Assembly: GCF_001969445.1 (NCBI RefSeq)
Contig: NZ_CP017297.1
Coordinates: 4,278,001-4,342,000 of the forward strand
Source: Brachybacterium sp. P6-10-X1
GTDB taxonomy: Bacteria; Actinomycetota; Actinomycetes; Actinomycetales; Dermabacteraceae
Direction of reading: 5' to 3'
DNA length: 64,000 nt
Part shown: positions 27,436-36,679 of the stretch, piece by piece
Layout: every line of letters starts with the position of its first letter
How positions within the stretch are numbered: the first letter of the stretch is position 1
Notes under the pieces: model-generated
What the model was told of the DNA's origin: nothing
The model's database searches: none
What the model saw: the letters and a program-made list of their open reading frames with translations, nothing else
Position numbers and translations under genes: made by a program

Positions 27436-30366
27436 ATGGCGACACGTACGTCTTCCCCCGCACGTGCGTCGAAAGGCTCGTCGCGGACCTCGGCTGCCGG
27501 CACGTCCCGCACCTCCGGCTCCGCGAACCACGACCCGTCGACGCTCCCTCTGCCGGTGCGCGCAGTGCGCTCCGGCTATCTCGCGATCGCCCGCATGGTC
27601 GGCGGATTCATCCGCTCCATCGGCGTGGCGCGCTGGGAGGTCGGCCCGGAGCAGAGGCGCGACGGCTACGCGCTGTTCCTGCTGCTGATCGCGGCCCTGG
27701 TGGCCGTCGTGGAGTGGTGGCAGTCCGCCGGTCCCGTCTTCGGGGCCGTGCACACCGTGGTCGCCGGCACCTTCGGCATCTCCTCCATGGTGATCCCGCT
27801 GCTCGCCGCCGGCTGGGCGATGCGCATGTTCCGTCGGCCCGACCACGTGCGGGCCAACACCCGCATCGCGATCGGCATCGCCCTGCTGCTCACCGCGATC
27901 TCGGCGATCGCCTCCGTCTCCGCTCGCCTTCCCGCACCGGCCGACGGCATCGACGCCCTGGCCCGCGGCGGCGGCGTGCTCGGCTTCCTCGCCGCCGCCC
28001 CGCTGCAGGCCCTGGTGCCCCCTGTCGCCGTGGTCGTCCTCCATGCCGTCGTGATCGCCTTCGGGATCCTCGTGCTCACCGCGACCCCGGTGGAGTCGAT
28101 CCCCGCGCGCCTGCGCGGCGTCTACGACGTGATGGTCGGCACCAGCGAGGAGGAGGACGCCGAGCGCGTCGCGCTCGGTCTGCGCTCCCGTCGGCCGGAC
28201 CCTGCCGTCCATGACCAGGCCACCGAGGCGCAGCCGGCCGGTCGCCCGCGCCGCCGCAGCCGCAAGGAGAAGGCCGAGGACGCGGCCCAGCGCGATCACG
28301 AGAACTTCGGCTACGCCGGCGACGAGGCCTTCGAGCAGGGCGTGGCCGAGGGGGAGGGCGCCACGGCCACGCCGAAGAAGAACCGCACGAAGGGTCCGAA
28401 GCGCGGCGCACCCACCGACTCCACCCAGGCTCTCGACGCCGTGGAGGGCGAGAACTCCCGGGCCAAGACCTTCCCCGGCACCGGGGCCGCCGCCGAGGCT
28501 TCGGCCGGCGCCGCCGGGGCGACCACCCCGATGCCCACCGCCGCGAAGGGGGGGCGACCCACCAAGCCGGCGCCCACCCAGGCGACCCCGAGCTCGGCGG
28601 CCGCCGAGGAGAAGCCCGAGCTGGTGCCGCCGCCGATGGGCGACCTCCCGCGAGCCGGGGAGCAGCTCGAACTGGCCGGTGACGTCGTCTACACGCTGCC
28701 GGAATCCTCCTACCTGCTGGAAGGGCCGCCCCACAAGACCCGCTCCGAGGTCAACGACCAGGTCGTCGCTGCGCTCGAGGAGGTCTTCGAGCAGTTCAAC
28801 GTCAATGCCAAGGTGGTCGACTTCTCCCGCGGGCCGACGGTCACGCGCTACGAGGTCGAGCTCGCCCCGGGCACCAAGGTCGAGAAGGTCACGGCCCTGG
28901 ACAAGAACATCTCCTACGCCGTGGCCAGCTCCGACGTGCGCATCCTCTCGCCGATCCCCGGCAAGAAGGCGATCGGCATCGAGATCCCGAACACCGACCG
29001 CGAGACCGTCGTCCTCGGCGATGTGCTGCGCAGCTCCGTCGCACGCCGCACCGAACACCCGCTGGTGATGGGTGTGGGCAAGGACGTCGAGGGCGGCTAC
29101 GTGGTCGCGAACCTCTCCAAGATGCCGCACCTGCTCGTGGCTGGCGCCACCGGCGCCGGCAAGTCGGTCTTCGTGAACTCGATGATCACCTCGATCCTGA
29201 TGCGCGCCACGCCCGAGGAGGTGCGCATGGTGCTGGTCGACCCCAAGCGCGTCGAGCTCAGCATCTACGAGGGCATCCCGCACCTGATCACCCCGATCAT
29301 CACGAACCCCAAGAAGGCCGCCGAGGCCCTGGAGTGGGTGGTCAAGGAGATGGACGCGCGCTACGACGACCTCGCCACCTTCGGGTACAAGCACATCGAC
29401 GACTTCAACAAGGCGGTGCGCGCAGGGGAGGTGCAGGTGCCCCCGGGCAGCGAGCGCCGACTGGCCCCGTACCCGTACCTGCTGGTCGTGGTCGACGAGC
29501 TCGCGGATCTCATGATGGTCGCCCCGCGCGACGTGGAGGCGTCCATCCAGCGCATCACGCAGCTGGCACGCGCCGCGGGGATCCACCTGATCCTCGCCAC
29601 GCAGCGCCCGTCGGTCGACGTCGTCACCGGCATCATCAAGGCCAATGTGCCCAGCCGTCTGGCCTTCTCGACCTCCTCCCTGCAGGACTCGCGCGTCATC
29701 CTCGACGCCGTCGGCGCGGAGAAGCTGATCGGCCAGGGCGATGCCCTGTTCCATCCGATGGGCAAGGCCAAACCCATGCGCGTGCAGGGCGCGTGGGTCA
29801 ATGAGTCGGAGATCCACAAGGTCGTCGACCACGTCAAGACCCAGATGAAGCCCAACTACCGCGAGGACGTGCAGGTCGTCGCGGCCAAGAAACAGATCGA
29901 CGAGGACATCGGCGACGACCTCGACGTGCTCCTGCAGGCGGCCGAGCTGGTGGTCACCACACAGTTCGGCTCCACCTCGATGCTCCAGCGGAAGCTGCGC
30001 GTGGGCTTCGCGAAGGCGGGTCGCCTGATGGATCTGCTCGAATCCCGCGAGATCGTCGGGCCCTCGGAGGGGTCCAAGGCCCGGGACGTGATGGTCCATC
30101 CCGACGAGCTCGGCACTGCGCTCGCCCGCATCCGCGGCGAGGAGGTCGCCGAGGGCGACCAGGCGTACGGTGCGGACCAGGCCGTCGAGCTCGGCGACGC
30201 CCCGGGAGGCGCGCCGGCGCCCGAGGCGACCGACGGGTCCGACGGGACGGAGGACCGCTACGGCAGCGATCCGCTGGCCGACGACGGCTCCGAGCCCGCC
30301 ACCGACTACTTCGACGAGGACGACGACGAGGACAGCGAGGACGCCTGGAGCCTGACCGGCCGCTGA
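27436..30366 (+). CDS. ftsK: DNA translocase FtsK/SpoIIIE
   Basis: The 976-residue protein couples chromosome segregation to division. A Ser/Thr/Arg-rich start is followed by about four to five membrane helices (residues 75-215), a charged Ala/Lys/Pro linker to about 400, and the FtsK motor: alpha and beta domains with Walker A G-A-T-G-A-G-K-S at 570-577, Walker B V-V-V-D-E-L-A-D, and the A-T-Q-R-P-S motif. A gamma winged-helix domain (F-A-K-A-G-R-L-M-D-L-L-E region, about 855-910) reads chromosome polarity. A strongly acidic tail of about 65 residues follows, longer than in most FtsK. Confidence 0.96.
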   Translation: MATRTSSPARASKGSSRTSAAGTSRTSGSANHDPSTLPLPVRAVRSGYLAIARMVGGFIRSIGVARWEVGPEQRRDGYALFLLLIAALVAVVEWWQSAGPVFGAVHTVVAGTFGISSMVIPLLAAGWAMRMFRRPDHVRANTRIAIGIALLLTAISAIASVSARLPAPADGIDALARGGGVLGFLAAAPLQALVPPVAVVVLHAVVIAFGILVLTATPVESIPARLRGVYDVMVGTSEEEDAERVALGLRSRRPDPAVHDQATEAQPAGRPRRRSRKEKAEDAAQRDHENFGYAGDEAFEQGVAEGEGATATPKKNRTKGPKRGAPTDSTQALDAVEGENSRAKTFPGTGAAAEASAGAAGATTPMPTAAKGGRPTKPAPTQATPSSAAAEEKPELVPPPMGDLPRAGEQLELAGDVVYTLPESSYLLEGPPHKTRSEVNDQVVAALEEVFEQFNVNAKVVDFSRGPTVTRYEVELAPGTKVEKVTALDKNISYAVASSDVRILSPIPGKKAIGIEIPNTDRETVVLGDVLRSSVARRTEHPLVMGVGKDVEGGYVVANLSKMPHLLVAGATGAGKSVFVNSMITSILMRATPEEVRMVLVDPKRVELSIYEGIPHLITPIITNPKKAAEALEWVVKEMDARYDDLATFGYKHIDDFNKAVRAGEVQVPPGSERRLAPYPYLLVVVDELADLMMVAPRDVEASIQRITQLARAAGIHLILATQRPSVDVVTGIIKANVPSRLAFSTSSLQDSRVILDAVGAEKLIGQGDALFHPMGKAKPMRVQGAWVNESEIHKVVDHVKTQMKPNYREDVQVVAAKKQIDEDIGDDLDVLLQAAELVVTTQFGSTSMLQRKLRVGFAKAGRLMDLLESREIVGPSEGSKARDVMVHPDELGTALARIRGEEVAEGDQAYGADQAVELGDAPGGAPAPEATDGSDGTEDRYGSDPLADDGSEPATDYFDEDDDEDSEDAWSLTGR

Positions 30367-30439
30367 GCGCCCGGGCCCGCTGAGCAGCCCCGGCCGCAGC
30401 GGACGTCACCCCTTTCCACCACCCACCGCAGGAGCACCG

Positions 30440-31033
30440 ATGACCACACCGCGCACGGAGCCGGTCCCGCTCTGGAACATCGCCAACATCCTGACCATGG
30501 TGCGGTGCGCGATGGTCCCGCTGCTCGTGGTGCTCGCCATCCTGTACCCGGACACGGTCCCGGGCCGGCTGGTGGTCGCCGGAGTGTTCGTCCTGGCGAT
30601 GATCACCGACTTCCTGGACGGCCACCTGGCCCGCAGCCGGAACCTGATCACCGACTTCGGCAAGATCGTCGACCCCATCGCCGACAAGGCGATGACCGGG
30701 GCGGCCCTGATCATGCTGTCGGTGTGGGAGTACGTGCCGTGGTGGATGACCGTGCTGATCCTGGTGCGCGAGATCGGGATCACCGTCATGCGCTTCACGA
30801 TCCTGAAGTACGGGGCGCTGCCGGCGAACATGGCCGGGAAGGCCAAGACGATGGTGCAGACGATCGCGATCACGTTCTGTCTGATCCCGTTCGAGCTGTG
30901 GTGGGAGCCGGCCCGCTGGATCGGCCTCGCCCTGGTGCTGCTCGCCGTGGTCCTGACCGTCTGGTCCGGCCTGGTGAATCTCAAGGACGGCCTGCGCCTG
31001 CGCCGTGAGGCTCTCGCCGGCCCCACGTCGTGA
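30440..31033 (+). CDS. pgsA: CDP-diacylglycerol--glycerol-3-phosphate 3-phosphatidyltransferase
   Basis: The 197-residue integral membrane enzyme makes phosphatidylglycerol phosphate. The CDP-alcohol phosphotransferase motif D-x2-D-G-x2-A-R-x8-G-x3-D-x3-D is complete in the L-D-G-H-L-A-R ... F-G-K-I-V-D-P-I-A-D-K region (about residues 60-85). Five to six helices are expected. The start after a Cys-His-free, Pro-rich leader fits the family. The stop overlaps the cinA GTG start. Confidence 0.95.
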   Translation: MTTPRTEPVPLWNIANILTMVRCAMVPLLVVLAILYPDTVPGRLVVAGVFVLAMITDFLDGHLARSRNLITDFGKIVDPIADKAMTGAALIMLSVWEYVPWWMTVLILVREIGITVMRFTILKYGALPANMAGKAKTMVQTIAITFCLIPFELWWEPARWIGLALVLLAVVLTVWSGLVNLKDGLRLRREALAGPTS

Positions 31034-31506
31034 GCACGGACCCTGCTGCGGTCATCGCCCGGGCGGCGGAGCGCGGGCTCACCCTCGCCACGGCCGAGTC
31101 CCTGACCGCCGGTGCCGTCGTGGCCCGTCTGGTGGACGTCCCCGGGGCGAGCGCCGTGGTCGCCGGGGGAGCGGCCTGCTACTCCTGCTCCGCGAAGACC
31201 CGCGTGCTGGGGGTGGACGCCGAGCTCCTGGAGGAGACGGGTGCGGTGACCGCCGAGATCGCCGCCGCGATGGCGGAGGGAGCGCTCGGTCTGTACGCCG
31301 CCGACCTCGCGATCGCGACCACGGGGGTCGCCGGCCCGGGGCCCGACGCGCGCGGCGTCCCCGCCGGGACCGTCCATCTGGGGCTGGCCCGATCCGGCCG
31401 CGCCCCGCGCACGCGTGAACTCCATCTCACCGGCGGGAGGGCCCGCATCCGGGCCGCGACGGTCGCTGCGGCGATCGACGAGCTGGCGGCGGCGCTCGAT
31501 CTCTGA
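31030..31506 (+). CDS. cinA: CinA C-terminal domain protein (nicotinamide-nucleotide amidohydrolase type)
   Basis: The 158-residue protein corresponds to the stand-alone CinA C-terminal domain (PncC), which deamidates NMN. It has L-A-T-A-E-S-L-T-A-G near residue 18 and the G-V-A-G-P-G-P-D segment. The N-terminal MoCF-like domain of full CinA is absent, as in many actinomycetes. It overlaps pgsA by four bases (GTGA) and precedes clgR, the standard actinobacterial order. Confidence 0.92.
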   Translation: MSTDPAAVIARAAERGLTLATAESLTAGAVVARLVDVPGASAVVAGGAACYSCSAKTRVLGVDAELLEETGAVTAEIAAAMAEGALGLYAADLAIATTGVAGPGPDARGVPAGTVHLGLARSGRAPRTRELHLTGGRARIRAATVAAAIDELAAALDL

Positions 31507-31596
31507 CCTGGTGCGCTGGTCAGCGTCGCACGGGCGGTGCCGCCCTCCGGCGCCTCGTCGTGCACACCTCCCGGTCAGGTGTGAGCGAGGAGCTAC

Positions 31597-31602
31597 TAGA
31601 CT
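31597..31602 (+). promoter_or_regulatory. candidate -10 element for clgR
   Basis: TAGACT lies about 109 bases before the clgR ATG in the 204-base gap after cinA. The -35 is weak. Confidence 0.35.
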
Positions 31603-31710
31603 CTGGGGAACACACCGGGCGGCCGGGGCGTTGTGGTCGCCATGATGACTTCGATGCACCGCACCCCCGAGGTGTTCCACCAGTTCCATCAGAGGAAGGG
31701 AGGCAAGGCC

Positions 31711-32016
31711 ATGGTGCTGTTCCGTCAGGAGCTCGGAGACGTGCTGCGCGACGCGCGCCGCTCACAGGGTCGCACCCTGCGGCAGGTGTCCTCCGACGCC
31801 CGCGTGTCCCTGGGGTACCTCAGCGAGATCGAGCGGGGACAGAAGGAGGCCTCCAGCGAGCTGCTGGTCTCCGTGACGGAGGCTCTGGGCCTCCCGCTGT
31901 CCTTCGTCCTGCGCGAGGTGTCCGACCGCATCGCCCTCGCCGAGCGCGTCACCATCCCCGACACCGTGCCCGAGGGCCTCGCCGACGACGCGAGCCCGCT
32001 GGTCGGCGCGCACTGA
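31711..32016 (+). CDS. clgR: Xre-family regulator ClgR
   Basis: The 101-residue helix-turn-helix protein matches Clg[13 protein letters not shown] at the start, [22 protein letters not shown] (recognition region) and [12 protein letters not shown]. ClgR activates clp protease and DNA repair genes under stress in actinomycetes. ATG 31711 has an AGGAAGGGAGG site; the open frame to 31633 is not conserved. It ends in G-A-H, not the LAA-like degron known for some ClgR proteins. It lies in the pgsA-cinA-clgR-DUF3046-recA order. Confidence 0.9.
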   Translation: MVLFRQELGDVLRDARRSQGRTLRQVSSDARVSLGYLSEIERGQKEASSELLVSVTEALGLPLSFVLREVSDRIALAERVTIPDTVPEGLADDASPLVGAH

Positions 32017-32017
32017 G

Positions 32018-32242
32018 GTGCGCCGCAGCGAATTCGCGGAGCTGGCCGACCACGTGTTCGGCCCGACCCTGGCTCGCACCTATGTCCGGGACCTCGTGCT
32101 CGTGGACGTCGGCGGCATGACCGCCGAGCAGGCCCTCGAGCACGGGGTCCCCGTGCGTGCGGTGTGGACCGCCCTGTGCGAGGCGATGGACGTTCCCGAG
32201 CAGCGACGCTGGGAGATCCCTCTCGCGCAGCGACGTCGCTGA
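32018..32242 (+). CDS. DUF3046 protein
   Basis: The 74-residue protein matches DUF3046, a small actinobacterial family encoded between clgR and recA. Features are R-x-S-E-F, D-L-V-L-x-x-x-G-G-M-T-A-x-Q-A-L-E-x-G-x-x-x-R-x-V-W and C-x-x-M-D-V-P. Function unknown. It starts at GTG 32018, one base after the clgR stop, so it is coupled to clgR. Confidence 0.85.
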   Translation: MRRSEFAELADHVFGPTLARTYVRDLVLVDVGGMTAEQALEHGVPVRAVWTALCEAMDVPEQRRWEIPLAQRRR

Positions 32243-32365
32243 GGCCGCTGACGCCGCCGGGCGGGCCGATGACCGCTCGGATCGGGCACGGCGCCGGTGC
32301 GTCCGCGCCGGGCAGCCGCGGACGCGACATGCGACACGCCGCCAGGAGCCCTCGCTGTCGAGTGT

Positions 32366-32387
32366 TCGAACGCCTGTTCGGTACAGT
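32366..32387 (+). promoter_or_regulatory. LexA (SOS) box and -10 of the distal recA promoter
   Basis: TCGAAC-gcct-GTTCGG at 32366-32381 matches the actinobacterial LexA box except the last base. TACAGT at 32382-32387 follows directly as the -10, so bound LexA would occlude the promoter. Confidence 0.85.
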
Positions 32388-32478
32388 GGGGTCCGACGGT
32401 CTCCCCGGCACGACGTCCACCACCTCGTCGATCCTCCCCACCGCCCGGCCATCCACATCGGGAACGGGGCGGCGACGA

Positions 32479-32501
32479 ATGTCGGGGGCCCGGCTTAGTG
32501 T
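32479..32501 (+). promoter_or_regulatory. RecA-NDp-like (PafBC-type) proximal recA promoter
   Basis: ATGTCGGGG at 32479-32487, eight bases, then TAGTGT at 32496-32501. The published mycobacterial consensus is TTGTCRGTG-N8-TAnnnT; this has 7 of 9 matches with exact spacing. It lies 54 bases before the recA start. Confidence 0.55.
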
Positions 32502-32554
32502 GGCCGCACGGTCACAACGTCGGCCCACCCGGCCACCCGGAAGGAACGAAGCAC

Positions 32555-33673
32555 ATGCCTGCACCGAAGTCCGCTGCCCCCAAGTCCACCGCGAAGGATC
32601 GCGGGTCCTCCCTCGACAATGCGCTCGCGCAGATCGACCGCCAGTTCGGCAAGGGATCGATCATGCGACTGGGCGATGACACCCGCCCGCCGGTCGAGGT
32701 CATCCCCACCGGCTCCGTGGCGCTGGACGCCGCGCTCGGCGTCGGCGGCCTGCCCCGTGGCCGCATCGTCGAGATCTATGGCCCCGAGTCCTCCGGCAAG
32801 ACCACGCTCGCCCTGCACGCGGTCGCCAATGCCCAGCGCAACGGCGGCATCGCCGCCTTCATCGACGCCGAGCACGCCATGGACCCCGACTACGCCAAGA
32901 AGCTCGGCGTGGACACCGACGCCCTGCTGGTGTCCCAGCCGGACACCGGTGAGCAGGCCCTGGAGATCACGGACATGCTGATCCGTTCCGGGGCGCTGGA
33001 CGTGGTCGTTGTCGATTCCGTCGCGGCCCTCGTCCCCAAGGCCGAGATCGAGGGCGAGATGGGAGATTCCCACGTCGGTCTCCAGGCCCGCCTGATGTCC
33101 CAGGCTCTGCGCAAGCTCACCGGTGCGCTGTCCTCCTCGGGCACCACCGCGATCTTCATCAACCAGCTGCGCGAGAAGATCGGCGTCTTCTTCGGCAGCC
33201 CCGAGACCACCACCGGCGGCAAGGCGCTGAAGTTCTACGCCTCCGTGCGCATGGACATCCGTCGCATCGAGACCCTCAAGTCCGGTACGGACTCCGTGGG
33301 CAACCGCACCCGCGTCAAGGTCGTCAAGAACAAGATGGCTCCGCCCTTCAAGCAGGCCGAGTTCGACATCCTGTACGGCGAGGGCATCTCCCGCGAGGGC
33401 GGCCTGATCGACCTCGGGGTCGAGCACGGGGTGGTCCGCAAGTCCGGTGCCTGGTTCACCTATGAGGGTGATCAGCTGGGCCAGGGCAAGGAGAACGCCC
33501 GCCAGTTCCTCAAGGACAACCCGGACCTGGCCGTCGAGATCGAGGAGAAGATCCTGCGCACCCTCGGCGTGGGCAAGTACGCCGCCGAGCAGGAGACCCC
33601 GGAGGCTGCGCCCGCGGAGGACGCGCTCGGCGAGGACGAGTTCCTCGACGAGGACGTCCCTGCCACCATCTGA
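32555..33673 (+). CDS. recA: recombinase RecA
   Basis: The 372-residue ATPase drives homologous recombination and LexA self-cleavage. Walker A G-P-E-S-S-G-K-T is at 76-83. Also present are [16 protein letters not shown], the L2 region and the [10 protein letters not shown] motif. No intein interrupts it. ATG 32555 follows an AAGGAACG site, and the extended N-terminal tail (Ala/Pro/Lys-rich) is typical of actinomycetes. An acidic C-terminal tail is present. It is followed by recX after three bases. Confidence 0.98.
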   Translation: MPAPKSAAPKSTAKDRGSSLDNALAQIDRQFGKGSIMRLGDDTRPPVEVIPTGSVALDAALGVGGLPRGRIVEIYGPESSGKTTLALHAVANAQRNGGIAAFIDAEHAMDPDYAKKLGVDTDALLVSQPDTGEQALEITDMLIRSGALDVVVVDSVAALVPKAEIEGEMGDSHVGLQARLMSQALRKLTGALSSSGTTAIFINQLREKIGVFFGSPETTTGGKALKFYASVRMDIRRIETLKSGTDSVGNRTRVKVVKNKMAPPFKQAEFDILYGEGISREGGLIDLGVEHGVVRKSGAWFTYEGDQLGQGKENARQFLKDNPDLAVEIEEKILRTLGVGKYAAEQETPEAAPAEDALGEDEFLDEDVPATI

Positions 33674-33676
33674 CCC

Positions 33677-34348
33677 ATGGCGGATCTCCGCCCCGCCGGG
33701 AGCGACAGCGCGCCCGCAGCCGCTCCCGGCGCCCCGGGCCACCTCCCGACCGCCGCCGAGGTCCGCACCGACCTCGGCCGGCGCACCCAGGAGATCCTGG
33801 AGGCCCCCCGCGACCCGGTCGCTCCCGGAGCCCGCGAGCGCGAGAAGGCCGTCGTGCACGAGTGCCGCTACCTGATGCGCCTGCTGGCGATGCGGCGGCG
33901 GTCGGAGGGGGAGATGCGCACCCGCCTGGCCCGACGTGAGGTGTCGACCGACATCGCCCACGAGGTGATGGCGCGCATCGACCGGGCCGGACTGATCGAT
34001 GACGCCGCATTCGCCCGGGACTGGGTCGCCCAGCGGCGCGCGCTGCGCGCACTCGGCGACGAGGCGCTGCGCCGAGAACTCCGCGATCGAGCGGTAGAGC
34101 CCGCGCACATCGAATCCGCTCTGACCACGGGCCGGAGCGATGAGGAGACGCGGTGCCGGGACCTGGTCCGCTCCCGGATCGGTCACCGGGACCGGCAGCG
34201 GCTGCGCGCGGAGGGCGACGGCAGCCACCGCCGCCGCCTCTCCCGGCGGCTCGATGCGCTGCTGACCCGCAAGGGCTACCCGGGCTCGCTGGCGGTCCAC
34301 GTCATCGCCTCCGAACTGCGCGAGGCCGCAGATCCCGCGCTGCGCTGA
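33677..34348 (+). CDS. recX: regulatory protein RecX
   Basis: The 223-residue protein modulates RecA filaments. Three tandem three-helix repeats are seen, including L-M-R-L-L-A-M-R-R-R-S-E-G-E-M-R-T-R-L and I-D-R-A-G-L-I-D-D-A-A-F-A-R-D-W. It starts three bases after recA, so expression follows recA and its damage-inducible promoters. Confidence 0.92.
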   Translation: MADLRPAGSDSAPAAAPGAPGHLPTAAEVRTDLGRRTQEILEAPRDPVAPGAREREKAVVHECRYLMRLLAMRRRSEGEMRTRLARREVSTDIAHEVMARIDRAGLIDDAAFARDWVAQRRALRALGDEALRRELRDRAVEPAHIESALTTGRSDEETRCRDLVRSRIGHRDRQRLRAEGDGSHRRRLSRRLDALLTRKGYPGSLAVHVIASELREAADPALR

Positions 34349-34363
34349 GACCGGCGCGCACCG

Positions 34364-34369
34364 TATTCT
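34364..34369 (+). promoter_or_regulatory. candidate -10 element for miaB
   Basis: TATTCT ends nine bases before the miaB ATG. A GGAGG lies between, so initiation may use a very short leader or none. Confidence 0.4.
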
Positions 34370-34378
34370 GGAGGCACT

Positions 34379-35977
34379 ATGTCCCTCAGCTCCCTGCCCA
34401 CCGACTCCGCACCGCCCGCGGAGGGCGGAGCCGCGTCCCGCGGCACGTACCAGGTGCGCACCTTCGGGTGCCAGATGAACGTCCACGACTCCGAACGCCT
34501 GACGGGCCTGCTCGAGGAGTCCGGCTACGTCGCCGCCCCGCCGGAGGCGGAGGCCCGCCGCGGCGAGGTCGACGTCGTCGTGTTCAACACCTGTGCAGTG
34601 CGCGAGAACGCCGACAACAAGCTCTACGGCACGCTCGGCGGTCTGCGACCGGGCAAGGACGTCCACCCCGGCATGCAGATCGCCGTCGGCGGCTGCCTCG
34701 CCCAGAAGGACCGCGAGGCCATCGTCGAGCGCGCCCCCTGGGTCGACGTCGTCTTCGGCACCCACAACATCGGCTCCCTGCCCGTGCTGCTGGATCGTGC
34801 CCGGCACAACTCCGAGGCCCAGGTGGAGATCCTGGAGTCGCTCGACGTCTTCCCCTCCACGCTGCCCACCCGCCGCGAGTCCGTCTACGCCGCCTGGGTC
34901 TCCATCAGCGTCGGCTGCAACAACACCTGCACCTTCTGCATCGTGCCCTCCCTGCGCGGCACGGAGAAGGACCGCCGTCCCGGCGACGTCCTCGCCGAGG
35001 TGCGCGACGTCGTCGAGACCGGGGCCACCGAGGTGACCCTGCTGGGCCAGAACGTGAACTCCTACGGTGTCGAGTTCGGCGACCGCGGCGCCTTCGCGAA
35101 GCTGCTGCGCGCCTGCGGCGAGATCGACTCCCTGGAGCGGGTCCGCTTCACCTCCCCGCACCCGGCGATGTTCACCGACGACGTGATCGATGCGATGGCC
35201 GAGACCCCCAACGTCATGCCCCAGTTGCACATGCCGCTGCAATCCGGGTCCGATGACGTCCTGCGCCGCATGAAGCGCTCCTATCGGTCCAAGAAGTTCC
35301 TCGGCATCCTCGAGCGGGTGCGCGAGCGCATACCGGACGCGGCCATCACCACGGACATCATCGTCGGCTTCCCCGGCGAGACCGAGGACGACTTCCAGCG
35401 CACCCTCGACGTGGTCGAGGCCTCCCGCTTCTCCAGCGCCTTCACCTTCCAGTACTCGATCCGCCCGGGCACCCCGGCGGCGGCGATGGACGATCAGATC
35501 CCCCAGGACGTCGTCCAGGAGCGCTACGAGCGGCTGATCGCCCTGCAGGACCGGATCACCTACGAGGAGAACCGCAAGCTCGAGGGCAGCACCGTCGAGG
35601 TCCTGGTCGCCGAGGGGGAGGGGGAGCGTGACGCGGTCACCCATCGCCTCTCCGGACGCTCCCGGGACCATCGCCTGGTCCACCTGTCCCTGCCGACCGA
35701 GCTGCCGGAGTCCCGGCGCCCTCGCCCCGGCGACCTGGTGACCGCGACGGTCACCCGCGCCGCCCCGCACTACCTGATCGCCGACAGCGCCCTCGAGCCG
35801 GCCCCCGGCGCCTCCCCGACGCGGGAGCAGTTCTCGGTGCGTCGCACGCGCTCGGGGGATGCCTGGGAGGCCGGCGTGCAGGGGACCGACAGCGGGCCCG
35901 CCTGCGGCACCGGCCACGGCGGCGCGGCGACGGCGGGTCCTGTCACTCTCGGGATACCGAGCCTGCGCCGGGCCTGA
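34379..35977 (+). CDS. miaB: tRNA-2-methylthio-N6-dimethylallyladenosine synthase
   Basis: The 532-residue radical-SAM methylthiotransferase adds the ms2 group at A37. UPF0004 cysteines ([15 protein letters not shown] and G-C-L-A-Q) bind the auxiliary cluster. The radical-SAM cluster C180-x3-C184-x2-C187 is in the G-C-N-N-T-C-T-F-C region. A TRAM domain follows (about 405-480), then a 50-residue non-conserved tail. It acts on i6A made by MiaA, encoded nearby at 36.7 kb. Confidence 0.96.
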   Translation: MSLSSLPTDSAPPAEGGAASRGTYQVRTFGCQMNVHDSERLTGLLEESGYVAAPPEAEARRGEVDVVVFNTCAVRENADNKLYGTLGGLRPGKDVHPGMQIAVGGCLAQKDREAIVERAPWVDVVFGTHNIGSLPVLLDRARHNSEAQVEILESLDVFPSTLPTRRESVYAAWVSISVGCNNTCTFCIVPSLRGTEKDRRPGDVLAEVRDVVETGATEVTLLGQNVNSYGVEFGDRGAFAKLLRACGEIDSLERVRFTSPHPAMFTDDVIDAMAETPNVMPQLHMPLQSGSDDVLRRMKRSYRSKKFLGILERVRERIPDAAITTDIIVGFPGETEDDFQRTLDVVEASRFSSAFTFQYSIRPGTPAAAMDDQIPQDVVQERYERLIALQDRITYEENRKLEGSTVEVLVAEGEGERDAVTHRLSGRSRDHRLVHLSLPTELPESRRPRPGDLVTATVTRAAPHYLIADSALEPAPGASPTREQFSVRRTRSGDAWEAGVQGTDSGPACGTGHGGAATAGPVTLGIPSLRRA

Positions 35978-35994
35978 CCTGCCCGGACAGCGCA

Positions 35995-36024
35995 GCGGCC
36001 GGTACCCGGGAGGGCACCGGCCGC
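35995..36024. terminator. hairpin between converging miaB and the YbjN gene
   Basis: A 9-bp GC-rich inverted repeat (35995-36003 with 36016-36024) with a 12-base loop lies in the 72-base convergent gap. Confidence 0.55.
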
Positions 36025-36049
36025 GGCGTGGACGGGGAGGGGGCCGGCG

Positions 36050-36535
36050 TCAGCCGTCGAGCTCGTCGAGCTCCGGGCCCAGCCTCTCCTCGAGACTGTG
36101 GAAGAAGGCGATCACCGTGCTCAGCCCGCACTTGATCGCGCTGTCGACCTGGGAATCCAGGGCACCGGCGCGGAAGTCGGCGGCGAGCTCGCCGTAGACA
36201 CCCAGCAGCCCCTCGGACTCCCGGCGCACGTAGACCTTGGGCCAGACGCGGTTCATGTTCCACTCGTTGCACAGCTTGACCATCTCCACCTTGCGGGAGA
36301 TGTCCACGGAGTGGTTCCAGCGACCACGCGTCTGCATCACGGCGTGGTCCTCGCCGGAGAGCATGAACTGGAAGCGGTAGTCGTCGAACCGGGCGCGGAG
36401 GATCTCGGGGTGCTCCTCGTCCTCGACGAAGGCGTACCCGTGACGGGTGAGACTCTCCTCGACCCTCGTCAGGGACATCGGAGCCAGAGAAGCGGCCGAG
36501 TCCGGCAGCGCGGAGGACTCGTTCGGTGCAGTCAC
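36050..36535 (-). CDS. YbjN domain-containing protein
   Basis: The 161-residue protein has the YbjN fold, related to type III secretion chaperones: F-x-F-M-L-S-G-E-D, R-G-R-W, and K-V-E-M-V-K-L-C-N-E-W-N near the middle. YbjN proteins occur as pairs near miaA in actinomycetes; only one copy is seen here. Function unknown. GTG 36535 is favoured because GAGG lies six bases upstream; an in-frame GTG at 36556 lacks a site. The gene is divergent from miaA. Confidence 0.75.
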   Translation of the reverse strand: MTAPNESSALPDSAASLAPMSLTRVEESLTRHGYAFVEDEEHPEILRARFDDYRFQFMLSGEDHAVMQTRGRWNHSVDISRKVEMVKLCNEWNMNRVWPKVYVRRESEGLLGVYGELAADFRAGALDSQVDSAIKCGLSTVIAFFHSLEERLGPELDELDG

Positions 36536-36644
36536 TTCCAACCTCAGGTATCGCACTAGGAGATGAGGACGGCCCGGGGACCCGGACCGCGGCTCACCCT
36601 ACTCCCTCCCCCTGGTATTCGGCCCCTCACCAGGAGTGATCCGC

Positions 36645-36673
36645 CTGACCCTGGGTGAGTGCGCAGGTAGGAT
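36645..36673 (+). promoter_or_regulatory. miaA promoter (leaderless)
   Basis: CTGACC at 36645-36650, a 17-base spacer and TAGGAT at 36668-36673, which ends six bases before the ATG. No Shine-Dalgarno is present. Confidence 0.65.
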
Positions 36674-36679
36674 GCGGGT

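Larger units (their letters stand above)
32243..32554 (+). promoter_or_regulatory. recA control region (312 bp)
   Basis: No gene is supported here. It holds the LexA box and TACAGT -10 of the distal promoter and a RecA-NDp-like proximal promoter, listed separately. Confidence 0.6.

Noticed and set aside
25465-30099. A minus-strand open frame of 1544 codons opposite rnj and ftsK
   Set aside because: It is the complement of two clearly conserved genes. The translation is His/Asp/Gly/Arg-rich composition noise with no domain, as expected at about 70% GC.
32495-35917. A minus-strand open frame of 1140 codons opposite recA, recX and miaB
   Set aside because: It is a GC-driven shadow of conserved plus-strand genes.
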